Assembly: GCA_902494875.1 (NCBI GenBank)
Contig: CABUUO010000018.1
Span: 1-18,781, forward strand
Direction of reading: 5' to 3'
DNA: 18,781 nucleotides
Source: an uncultured Pseudomonadota bacterium
Lineage (GTDB): Bacteria; Pseudomonadota; Alphaproteobacteria; RF32; CAG-239
A model generated the notes under the pieces. The model worked only from the letters and a program-made list of their open reading frames with translations, was not told where the DNA came from and searched no databases. The translations under genes were made by a program, and so were the position numbers. Positions 1-5,516 of this stretch are shown in pieces (the first letter of the stretch is position 1; each line of letters starts with the position of its first letter).

Positions 1-84
1 ATCAGGATTAGCCAATGTTTCGGAAGCCTGGGTCAAAATAAAGACCGAAGCGGACAGATACAACATTTTGCGAAAGTATGACAT
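1..84 (-). CDS. N-terminus of an unknown exported protein (partial)
   Basis: Only the first 28 codons are inside the window; the gene runs off the left edge. The ATG at 84-82 is preceded by a GAGGTG Shine-Dalgarno sequence at good spacing. The peptide starts MSYFRKMLYLSASVFIL and continues through a small-residue stretch ending in TLANPD. This is a typical Sec signal peptide: a basic n-region, a hydrophobic core, and a likely cleavage after TLA. The mature protein is not visible, so no function can be given. It appears to have its own promoter rather than being the tail of the regulator operon. Confidence 0.6.
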   Translation of the reverse strand, partial: MSYFRKMLYLSASVFILTQASETLANPD

Positions 85-123
85 AATGCACCTCATAAAT
101 AATTAGAACTAAAGCCTGAGTAT

Positions 124-152
124 ATTATGCCACGCGCCGCAAAGAAATACAA
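124..152 (-). promoter_or_regulatory. Candidate promoter for the exported protein at the left edge
   Basis: Read on the minus strand, an extended -10 TGGCATAAT (its hexamer at 129-124) lies 17 bp after a weak -35 TTGTAT (152-147). It would start transcription about 33 nt before the ATG at 84. A better -35, TTGACA at 240-235, lies farther upstream with poorer -10 partners (CATAAT at 19 bp spacing), so a second, more distal promoter is possible. The assignment is by eye only. Confidence 0.35.
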
Positions 153-260
153 CAATAAATTACCATCGGAATGGCAATTTTCACTAAAATGTTACGGAAG
201 ACACAAAATATTATGTATTTAACCGCTAAACGTTTGTCAATCTTTTGGCTCAAACAGATT

Positions 261-506
261 TTATTCTGGTTTAATAAACAGGCAGCGCAACGCAGCCATT
301 CGTTTATGTTTCAGAAGCAATTCGTTTTTGCGGGTTTGCTTTTGTTGCCGTCTTTGTTTGGCTATAAGCAGGGTTTCTCTAAGACATTGGCGGTCCAGAG
401 AAAGACTGATGTTTTCTAATTCATAATCTTTGGGAAGATAGTTGTATTTATTTTCCAGTTCACTTAGTTTTGCATCACTGAGCTGCAGATATTTTTTTAT
501 ATTCAT
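261..506 (-). CDS. Small hypothetical protein downstream of the S24-like regulator
   Basis: An 81-residue protein starting MNIKKYLQLSDAKLSEL. I chose the ATG at 506, which lies 11 bp after the regulator's stop codon and has a purine-rich AAGAGAAG before it. An earlier in-frame start at 533 would overlap the regulator and looks less natural. The N-terminal half is leucine- and glutamate-rich and probably helical. The C-terminal half is very basic, with a run rich in R, Q and K around residues 50-70, so nucleic-acid binding is conceivable. I do not recognise a family. It is probably co-transcribed with the regulator. It could be a non-coding tail, but its composition and spacing look like a gene. 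Confidence 0.5.
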   Translation of the reverse strand: MNIKKYLQLSDAKLSELENKYNYLPKDYELENISLSLDRQCLRETLLIAKQRRQQKQTRKNELLLKHKRMAALRCLFIKPE

Positions 507-517
507 CGGCTTCTCTT

Positions 518-1147
518 TTATTGTCCGGCCCAAACAATGCGATGCACCAGTTTTACGCCGCTTATGGCAATTTCGATATTTTCGTTGCTGCGTAACAGAT
601 GTTTCAATATCAGACTGGCGGCCGTTCTCCGGACAAACTCGTATAAAACGGCGGTACAGTCTTTTTTATAAACAACAACCCGATCTCCTTTGCGGATGTC
701 AGAGTTGCTGGCTGCCAGAATTACGGAACCGTCGCGATAAAGAGGAAAATATTCCTCATTGTCAATTTCTATGGCATAGAGCATATCTTTGCTGTCGGGG
801 AAGATAATTCTTTTCCAGGACGTCGTATCGATGTTTTTTGTAATGAACTCATTTTTTCTGTTTAATTGGGAAAATTTTATAAACGGAATTAACGATTCTT
901 CGCAGTCGATATCATCATCGGCCTTTTCGCCTAAAGAGTAAAATTCTTCGAAATTAAGGCCGCAGGCTTCCAAAATTTTATTTATGCTTTCCAGTGACGG
1001 CCATCTTTTGTTTCCGTCAGGACGAACTCTTTTGCTCTTATTAAACGTAGTTGCGTCAAGTCCGGCCAGTTTTGCCAGTCCGGAAGGGGATAGTCCTTTG
1101 GTCTTGGCCAACTTATCAACAGCATTCCATATCTGTTCGTATTTCAT
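518..1147 (-). CDS. XRE-type HTH transcriptional regulator with degenerate S24 (LexA/CI-like) domain
   Basis: A 209-residue DNA-binding regulator. Residues about 20-70 form the helix-turn-helix (GLSPSGLAKLAGLDATTFNK) followed by the SLESINKILEACGL helix. Residues about 85-209 are an S24/LexA-type C-terminal domain, with the core LYRDGSVILAAS and IRKGDRVVVYKK. The protein ends RIVWAGQ, like the RIVWASQ ending I recall for alphaproteobacterial members. In active S24 proteins a Ser sits in SMEP and a Lys about 35 residues later. Here the aligned positions are Glu132 (EYFP) and Glu170 (VLYEF), so self-cleavage looks lost while dimerisation may remain. The start has a GGAGAGG Shine-Dalgarno sequence 7 nt upstream. 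It is divergent from the phage-like cluster and is the best candidate for its regulator. Confidence 0.85.
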   Translation of the reverse strand: MKYEQIWNAVDKLAKTKGLSPSGLAKLAGLDATTFNKSKRVRPDGNKRWPSLESINKILEACGLNFEEFYSLGEKADDDIDCEESLIPFIKFSQLNRKNEFITKNIDTTSWKRIIFPDSKDMLYAIEIDNEEYFPLYRDGSVILAASNSDIRKGDRVVVYKKDCTAVLYEFVRRTAASLILKHLLRSNENIEIAISGVKLVHRIVWAGQ

Positions 1148-1186
1148 ATGAGTACCTCTCCGTCTTGTTTTCTGGACGATATAATC

Positions 1187-1215
1187 ACTATAAAATATTT
1201 TTTAATAGGAATCAA
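1187..1215 (-). promoter_or_regulatory. Promoter of the S24-like regulator
   Basis: On the minus strand, TTGATT (1215-1210) and TATAGT (1192-1187) are separated by exactly 17 bp and match the sigma-70 consensus at 4/6 and 5/6. Transcription would begin about 33 nt upstream of the regulator ATG at 1147. The -35 overlaps one arm of the inverted repeat TAGGAAT/ATTCCTA, suggesting autoregulation. Confidence 0.6.
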
Positions 1216-1239
1216 TTCTTTTTTATGTTGAAATTCCTA
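1206..1239. promoter_or_regulatory. Candidate operator: inverted repeat between divergent promoters
   Basis: TAGGAAT at 1206-1212 and its perfect inverse ATTCCTA at 1233-1239 are 20 bp apart. The left arm overlaps the regulator's -35 (1210-1215). The right arm abuts the forward -35 TTGAAA (1228-1233). This is where a dimeric repressor controlling both directions would bind. The word TTGTAGGAA, which extends the right arm (minus strand 1242-1234), recurs at 2035-2043, just ahead of the terminase promoter. That the S24-like protein binds here is inferred. Confidence 0.45.
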
Positions 1240-1255
1240 CAACCTTATATATAAA
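1228..1255 (+). promoter_or_regulatory. Forward promoter of the phage-like cluster's first genes
   Basis: TTGAAA (1228-1233) and TATAAA (1250-1255) are each one base from consensus, with a 16 bp spacer. Transcription would start near 1262, giving a leader of about 30 nt before the ATG at 1293. The promoter is divergent from the regulator and overlaps the inverted repeat. Confidence 0.6.
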
Positions 1256-1292
1256 TTCTATTTGTTAACAATTGATTAATTGAGAGGAAGAG

Positions 1293-1622
1293 ATGAGGGA
1301 AGATTTTGAACCTTTTGAAAATGCCGAAGAGGTGTGGTTTTGGTTCTGTACTTCGGCATCCGCCAGAAGTGGAGGTCTGCGTTCCAAAAGCGATTACTGG
1401 GGAAAACCGCGTTGTTGTGAGCTTCCTGATATACAGCGGATCATAAAGCAAATGAAACGTAATCATCATTTGGACAACCGCCAGTTGCGCGTTATGGTCA
1501 AATGGGGGCTGCTTCAGGTTCCGCCATATTATGAGCGCAGTGCCAAAAGAAGCGAAATACGTCTGTGGGAAACGGCGATGCTGAATTTTGAAGCTTATTT
1601 GAAGCAGCGTCGCATTCTTTAA
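1293..1622 (+). CDS. Small conserved protein at head of phage-like cluster, possible regulator
   Basis: A 109-residue soluble protein. The N-terminus is acidic and aromatic (EPFENAEEVWFWF). A Gly/Ser-rich linker, SARSGGLRSKSDYWG, follows, and then a basic helical C-terminal half. The C-terminal half contains ELPDIQRIIKQMKRN, LDNRQLRVMVKWGLL and IRLWETAMLNFEAYLKQR, a helix arrangement that could be a helix-turn-helix. From memory, similar proteins accompany T7-like prophage clusters in Alphaproteobacteria, but no function is known to me. The start has a GAGAGGAAG Shine-Dalgarno sequence. It is first in an operon with the 142-residue gene and sits between repressor and terminase, where lambdoid phages carry the late antiterminator Q. 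That role is only a hypothesis. Confidence 0.7.
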   Translation: MREDFEPFENAEEVWFWFCTSASARSGGLRSKSDYWGKPRCCELPDIQRIIKQMKRNHHLDNRQLRVMVKWGLLQVPPYYERSAKRSEIRLWETAMLNFEAYLKQRRIL

Positions 1623-1633
1623 CGGGGGAATTT

Positions 1634-2062
1634 ATGCGTAATTTGTATGATGATGTTTATTTCCGCCACGGTTATGTCGTATTTGAGGACAATACCACAC
1701 TATGGTGGCTGCGCCTGTTGAAAAGAGGATTCCGGCATTGTTATGTCCTGATAAAGCTGCGCGGAGGAAAAAATTCCTGGCTGGAAATCAATCCGCTGTC
1801 CAATCAGCTTGTTGTTTCCGAGCATTATTCCTCGTCAGAGGAAGATTATCCTGTCCGTTTACGCCGTTGCAGAGCTTGCCGCGTCATTGCCGTAAATTTT
1901 GCCAGAGCGCCGCTCAAATGCGCGCCGTTAGGCATTTTCAGCTGTGTGGAATTTGTCAAAAGAATAGTCGGCATACACTGCTTCAGCATATTTACACCCT
2001 ATCAATTGTATAAAAAATTAAAAAAATCTCAAAATTGTAGGAAAAAAGTCTTGACAAGCTGA
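1634..2062 (+). CDS. Phage-associated conserved protein, possibly permuted NlpC/P60-like (papain-like) fold
   Basis: A 142-residue protein that starts 11 bp after the preceding gene behind a GGGGG Shine-Dalgarno sequence. Visible landmarks are LLKRGFRHCYVLIKL (His35), SWLEINPLSNQLVV (about 48-61), APLGIFSCVEFVKRIVGI (Cys104) and FTPYQLYKKLKK near the C-terminus. The order is a His-containing beta strand first, a Cys at the start of a helix later, and a TP-x-x-L element last. This resembles permuted papain-like proteins of the YiiX/LRAT type, in which His precedes Cys. The enzymatic role is an inference; a peptidoglycan- or lipid-directed hydrolase or a structural derivative are both possible. 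The region is cysteine-rich (Cys79, 82, 96, 104, 116). Its last codons contain the TTGACA of the downstream promoter. Confidence 0.7.
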   Translation: MRNLYDDVYFRHGYVVFEDNTTLWWLRLLKRGFRHCYVLIKLRGGKNSWLEINPLSNQLVVSEHYSSSEEDYPVRLRRCRACRVIAVNFARAPLKCAPLGIFSCVEFVKRIVGIHCFSIFTPYQLYKKLKKSQNCRKKVLTS

Positions 2063-2081
2063 TTTTTTTCATATATATCAT
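2051..2081 (+). promoter_or_regulatory. Putative late promoter ahead of the terminase genes
   Basis: A perfect TTGACA -35 at 2051-2056 lies in the last codons of the upstream gene. Possible -10 elements are TATATC at 2074-2079 (17 bp spacer) and TATCAT at 2076-2081 (5/6, 19 bp spacer). Transcription would start near 2086. The decamer TTGTAGGAAA at 2035-2044, just upstream, shares nine bases with the candidate operator at 1233-1242. Confidence 0.55.
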
Positions 2082-2122
2082 AAAACATCACTTGCTAGTA
2101 GTGTATCTGAAATAAGTTAAGG

Positions 2123-2157
2123 GCTCTTTAACCGCATGCCGGTTTGGAGCTTTTTTT
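2123..2157 (+). terminator. Intrinsic terminator/attenuator directly before the small terminase gene
   Basis: GCTC (2123-2126) pairs with GAGC (2147-2150), and inside it AACCG (2130-2134) pairs with CGGTT (2140-2144). Seven Ts follow (2151-2157). It lies only about 40 nt after the putative start from the TTGACA promoter and four bases before the GGAG ribosome-binding site of the terminase gene, so it would stop most transcripts before the late genes. Confidence 0.7.
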
Positions 2158-2170
2158 ATTGGAGTTTTTT

Positions 2171-2485
2171 ATGTCTGCAAGGAAAATAAAAACGCTTCAG
2201 TCTTTGAAAGATGCATTGAAAAAAACGCTGCCGCAGCAAATCTCAAAAGTAATCCGCAGTTATGAGGATTTTTCCGAACAGCCGGTGCCCTGCGATGCCA
2301 AAGGGTTCGGAGCGCATCACAATGCCTGCAAATCGGCGGTGGTGCATGCCGAAACGCTTCTCAAGCTGGCCCGCTGGACCGAAGACGAGATAAAACTGCC
2401 GCCTGCGGAAGAAACGGACGGTTTTTTAGAACGTTTGCTTAACGAAGCAGAAGCGGAATGTGAACAATTTAAGGACGAAGAATGA
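2171..2485 (+). CDS. Putative small terminase subunit (DNA maturase A-like)
   Basis: A 104-residue protein. The ATG at 2171 has GGAG at 2161-2164; an in-frame TTG at 2144 lies inside the terminator hairpin and was rejected. The N-terminus is basic and helical (ARKIKTLQSLKDALKKTL). A middle AHHNACKSAVVHAETLLKLARW helix follows, and the tail is strongly acidic. Assignment rests on position, size and the 4-bp ATGA overlap with the large terminase gene, an arrangement typical of T7-type maturase pairs (T7 gp18 has 89 residues). The sequence alone does not prove the role. A small subunit would recognise phage DNA and recruit the packaging motor to it. Confidence 0.6.
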   Translation: MSARKIKTLQSLKDALKKTLPQQISKVIRSYEDFSEQPVPCDAKGFGAHHNACKSAVVHAETLLKLARWTEDEIKLPPAEETDGFLERLLNEAEAECEQFKDEE

Positions 2486-3984
2486 CAGGGTTGCGAAAGA
2501 AAATCGGATTTTTCGGCTTTGTTTATGTCTGGATGCGGCTTCAGGGATTAAACGTTCCCAAACACCAGAGAAAAATGTCACTTTGGCTGGAAAAACTCTG
2601 GAGCGGAACAGCTTCAAGACAAGGTCTGCTGATGGCTTTTCGCAACTCCGGCAAATCAACGATTGTCGGCTTGTTTTGCGCCTGGTGCCTGTATCGTAAT
2701 TCTGCTCTGCGGATATTGGTTATGGCTGCGGATCATGCGCTGGCAAAAAAGATGGTGCGCAATGTCAAGCGTATTATTGAACGCCATCCGCTTACCGCTG
2801 ATATGAAACCGCCGCATCAGGACCAATGGGCTTCGGATCAGTTTACGATTCTTCGCGAGCGTGAACTGCGTGATCCGTCCATGCTGGCCAAAGGTCTGGG
2901 AGCTAACATCACCGGTCTGCGTGCGGATTTGATTATCTGCGATGATGTGGAAGTGCCCAAAAATTGTGATTCGGCACTGAAGCGGCAGGAACTCAGAGCC
3001 CGGTTGGACGAGCTGGACTATATTCTGACGCCGGACGGCATGCAGCTTTATATCGGGACGCCGCATACGTTTTATACCATATATCAAACCGGCTTTGATC
3101 TGTCACGGCCGGAACAGAAACCGTTTTTGCTGGATTTTCAAAAACTGGAGATTCCCATTTTGGATGAAAACGGCAATTCAAACTGGCCGGAGCGTTTTTC
3201 GGTTGAAAAAATTGCTTCTGTCCGGCAGCGTTCGGGGGAGAACAAATTCCTTTCGCAGATGATGCTGAAACCGGTTAACATCAAAGACAGTATTCTGGAT
3301 CCGGAACGCCTTTGTCCGTATGACGGCGAAATCAGCGTCAGCTCTGCCAACGGACGCGATTGTTTGAAAATCGGCGGCCGTCGGATGCTTTCGGCTTCCT
3401 GCTGGTGGGATCCGTCTTTTGCTTCGGCCAAAGGGGACAATTCGGTCATTGCCTGTGTCTTTGTCGATGAGGAAGGACGTTATTGGCTGCATGATTTGGA
3501 GTATATCAAAATCAAAGGCGGCTCGGATGAAAACATTGCTTCGCAGCAATGCGGCGTTGTCGCCGCTTTTCTAGAGCGAAATTGCCTGTCGTCGGTCAGG
3601 ATTGAGGTCAACGGCATCGGAAAGTTTCTGCCGGGGATATTAAAACAGATGCTGCAAAAGAGAAATTACCGAGCCGCGGTGCTGGAAGCCAGTTCCAATG
3701 CCAATAAGGCGTTGCGCATCGTTCAGGCTTTTGAAGTGCTGCTGGCTGAAAGGGCTTTGAATGTTCATAAGAAAATATGGTCGACGCCGTTCATTGAAGA
3801 AATGCGCGAATTTTGTCCCGGCGGCACTCATCACGACGATGCTCTTGACGCTGTCGCCGGATGTCTGGCTTCCGAGCCTGTGCGTCTGCCTGCTTTTGTG
3901 TCGGACGTTTCGCAAACGCGCATGAACGCGTGGCAGGGCACAAACCGTCAGTTTGCCGCCCGAACCGGGTTTGACGTACTATAA
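2482..3984 (+). CDS. Terminase large subunit (T7-like DNA maturase B)
   Basis: The 500-residue ATP-driven DNA packaging motor and nuclease. Walker A is FRNSGKST (53-60). Walker B is LIICDDVE (150-157), with acidic residues 154, 155 and 157. A coupling motif YIGTPHT follows at 190-196. The C-terminal RNase H-like nuclease shows its acidic residues in WWDPSFA (Asp310), IEVNG (Glu375) and HHDDALD (Asp452/453). The length is somewhat below T7 gp19 (586). All expected catalytic residues are present, so the enzyme should be active. The start codon overlaps the stop of the small subunit gene (ATGA), indicating translational coupling. It would pump DNA through the portal encoded downstream. Confidence 0.92.
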   Translation: MTGLRKKIGFFGFVYVWMRLQGLNVPKHQRKMSLWLEKLWSGTASRQGLLMAFRNSGKSTIVGLFCAWCLYRNSALRILVMAADHALAKKMVRNVKRIIERHPLTADMKPPHQDQWASDQFTILRERELRDPSMLAKGLGANITGLRADLIICDDVEVPKNCDSALKRQELRARLDELDYILTPDGMQLYIGTPHTFYTIYQTGFDLSRPEQKPFLLDFQKLEIPILDENGNSNWPERFSVEKIASVRQRSGENKFLSQMMLKPVNIKDSILDPERLCPYDGEISVSSANGRDCLKIGGRRMLSASCWWDPSFASAKGDNSVIACVFVDEEGRYWLHDLEYIKIKGGSDENIASQQCGVVAAFLERNCLSSVRIEVNGIGKFLPGILKQMLQKRNYRAAVLEASSNANKALRIVQAFEVLLAERALNVHKKIWSTPFIEEMREFCPGGTHHDDALDAVAGCLASEPVRLPAFVSDVSQTRMNAWQGTNRQFAARTGFDVL

Positions 3985-3996
3985 AGGATATAAACG

Positions 3997-4284
3997 ATGT
4001 TTAGTGAATTAACCAGCTGGGTAGCCATGGTCGAGCTCCCGGTTTTTGTGACATTGTTTCGGATGATGGCCAGAAACCGCAAAGAAACGGATCGAGATCT
4101 GGCGGTTTTGAAAAACAGTTCGGAAAAAGGCATGGCTTCCGTCAGGGAAGCTTTGGCCGACTTCAAGCTGCACGTTGCCAGAAACTATGTTTCCATCAAC
4201 TATCTTAAAGATGTTGAAGACCGTTTAACCAATCATTTATTGAGAATTGAAAAGAAATTAGACGAGGTGGGAAAAAACAGATGA
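3997..4284 (+). CDS. Small membrane-anchored coiled-coil protein of the lysis/packaging region
   Basis: A 95-residue protein with one N-terminal hydrophobic segment (about 5-22, WVAMVELPVFVTLF) followed by RMMARNRK and a long charged helix predicted as coiled coil to the end. The phrase YVSINYLKDVEDRL followed by LLRIEKKLD looks like a conserved family signature. I recall relatives beside SleB-type hydrolases in alphaproteobacterial prophages. A spanin-like lysis role is tempting, but the positive charges follow the membrane segment, which favours a cytoplasmic C-terminus. The Shine-Dalgarno sequence is AAGGAT. It overlaps the endolysin gene by ATGA, so it is probably part of the lysis module. 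Function unproven. Confidence 0.75.
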   Translation: MFSELTSWVAMVELPVFVTLFRMMARNRKETDRDLAVLKNSSEKGMASVREALADFKLHVARNYVSINYLKDVEDRLTNHLLRIEKKLDEVGKNR

Positions 4285-4712
4285 CAAACTTAACAACCGA
4301 TATTCTGGCCAAAACCATTTGGGGAGAGGCCAGGGGAGAACCGCTGGCCGGACAGGAGGCCGTGGCCATGGTCGTTCTGAACCGGGTGGCGTTCAGCCGG
4401 CAACGCGGCGGAAAATACTGGTGGGGAAACGATATTGCCGGGGTTTGCCAGAAACCGCGGCAGTTTTCCTGTTGGAACACCGATGATCCGAACTATCGCA
4501 AATTGCTGCGGGTTAACGATTCCGATCCTGTATACGCGGCCTGCAAAAGGATAGCCGGACGGGCGGCCGCCGGTCTTCTGGAAGACAAAACCTGCGGCGC
4601 CACGCATTATCATGCCAGGAACGTTTGCCCCCGATGGTCAATCGGCAAGATTCCCTGCGCGGAAATCGGCAGCCATGTTTTTTATAACGATATTGAGGAG
4701 AGCAAACGGTGA
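4281..4712 (+). CDS. Cell wall hydrolase, SleB family (phage endolysin)
   Basis: A 143-residue peptidoglycan hydrolase of the SleB/Hydrolase_2 family. Hallmarks are IWGEARGEPLAGQEAVA (13-29, with the likely catalytic Glu16), VVLNRV (31-36), a QFSCWN block (61-66), and GATHYHARNVCPRW (106-119), followed by SHVFY near the end. The length equals a bare catalytic domain with no cell-wall binding module. There is no signal peptide or N-terminal membrane anchor, so release to the periplasm should need the holin encoded next. Its start overlaps the upstream gene (ATGA) and its stop overlaps the holin start (GTGA). It is the likely endolysin for particle release. Confidence 0.9.
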   Translation: MTNLTTDILAKTIWGEARGEPLAGQEAVAMVVLNRVAFSRQRGGKYWWGNDIAGVCQKPRQFSCWNTDDPNYRKLLRVNDSDPVYAACKRIAGRAAAGLLEDKTCGATHYHARNVCPRWSIGKIPCAEIGSHVFYNDIEESKR

Positions 4713-5239
4713 TAAGCAAAGTTTTGGGAAAAATCGGCCTGCCGATTTTGATAAAGTTTGTAAGTTCATCTTTGGGGCGTCTGGATGCCGATTGCGCTCA
4801 AAAAGCCGGTTCGGCGCTGCTTGATGTCAGCAGCGCCATCAAAAACCGCGAAATTTCTGCCGAGCAGATTTCCGAAGTCAATCGTCATGCGGAACGAATG
4901 CAGGAAATTGAAGGCGAATATGATGACAAAACCTTGGCAGTGATTAATGAAACTATTCGCCGCGAGATTGCTTCCGAGGATCGTTTTGTCCGCTTTTGGC
5001 GTCCGGCGTTCGGTTATTCGGTCGCTGCGGCCTGGCTGCTGACCATGGCTACGATTTGTTATGTGGTTCTGGCCGATTATCCCAATGCCGCCGATATTAT
5101 CGGCGCTTTGGTAGAAACCACGTCGTTGTGGAGCGTGGCGCTGGGCGTGCTGGGCATTTCCGTTGTCAAGCGCAGTCAGGAAAAGCAGAATGCCAAAAAG
5201 GAAGACATCTTGTCGAAAGTGGTCAATAAGATAACCTAA
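4709..5239 (+). CDS. Holin of the 3TM gene-transfer-release type (GTA_holin_3TM family)
   Basis: A 176-residue protein starting at GTG 4709, overlapping the endolysin stop by 4 bp. The N-terminal part has an amphipathic or weakly hydrophobic helix (LGKIGLPILIKFVSSSLG). A long charged, helical middle follows (about 25-92), then RFWRPAFGYSVAAAWLLTMA at about 96-115, leading into two membrane segments (about 99-121 and 128-152) and a basic tail. The PAFGYSV motif after a charged helix is characteristic of the family named after gene-transfer-agent release holins. It should form inner-membrane lesions that let the endolysin reach the wall. A terminator follows. Confidence 0.82.
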   Translation: MISKVLGKIGLPILIKFVSSSLGRLDADCAQKAGSALLDVSSAIKNREISAEQISEVNRHAERMQEIEGEYDDKTLAVINETIRREIASEDRFVRFWRPAFGYSVAAAWLLTMATICYVVLADYPNAADIIGALVETTSLWSVALGVLGISVVKRSQEKQNAKKEDILSKVVNKIT

Positions 5240-5247
5240 ACTTAACT

Positions 5248-5274
5248 GCCCCGATTTTTTTCGGGGCTTTTTTT
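5248..5274 (+). terminator. Intrinsic terminator after the lysis genes
   Basis: A perfect GCCCCGA (5248-5254) / TCGGGGC (5261-5267) stem with a TTTTTT loop, followed by seven Ts. It lies between the holin and the structural genes. I see no convincing promoter between it and the next ATG at 5301, so readthrough or antitermination is needed to express the portal operon. Confidence 0.88.
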
Positions 5275-5300
5275 ATAACATAAATTATGAGGAGAAAGAA

Positions 5301-5513
5301 ATGGGAGGAGTATTCAGCGGCGGTTCGCCGAAAATAGAAGTCCCGGCGGCGGATACTTCGGCGCAGGATGCCGAAAAAAAGGCGGAAGAAGAGCGCAAAA
5401 AGGCGCTTGAGCGCCAGCGCCGGGGAATGGACAGCACCATCCGCACGTCTTACAACGGATTGCTGGATTTGAAAAATATGGAACTGAACCGCAAAAAGTT
5501 GCTCGGAGAATAG
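5301..5513 (+). CDS. Small conserved phage protein upstream of portal
   Basis: A 70-residue protein starting MGGVFSGGSPKIEVPA, with a flexible Gly/Pro-rich N-terminus. A strongly charged helix follows (AEKKAEEERKKALERQRRG, about 25-43), then a Ser/Thr-Gly stretch, and the protein ends KKLLGE. Proteins of this design precede the portal gene in alphaproteobacterial T7-like prophages in my recollection; they may be minor head or tail assembly factors, broadly like T7 gp7.3. The function is not established. The AGGAG Shine-Dalgarno sequence is well placed, and the portal gene begins four bases after its stop, so the two are coupled. Confidence 0.75.
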   Translation: MGGVFSGGSPKIEVPAADTSAQDAEKKAEEERKKALERQRRGMDSTIRTSYNGLLDLKNMELNRKKLLGE

Positions 5514-5516
5514 CCG

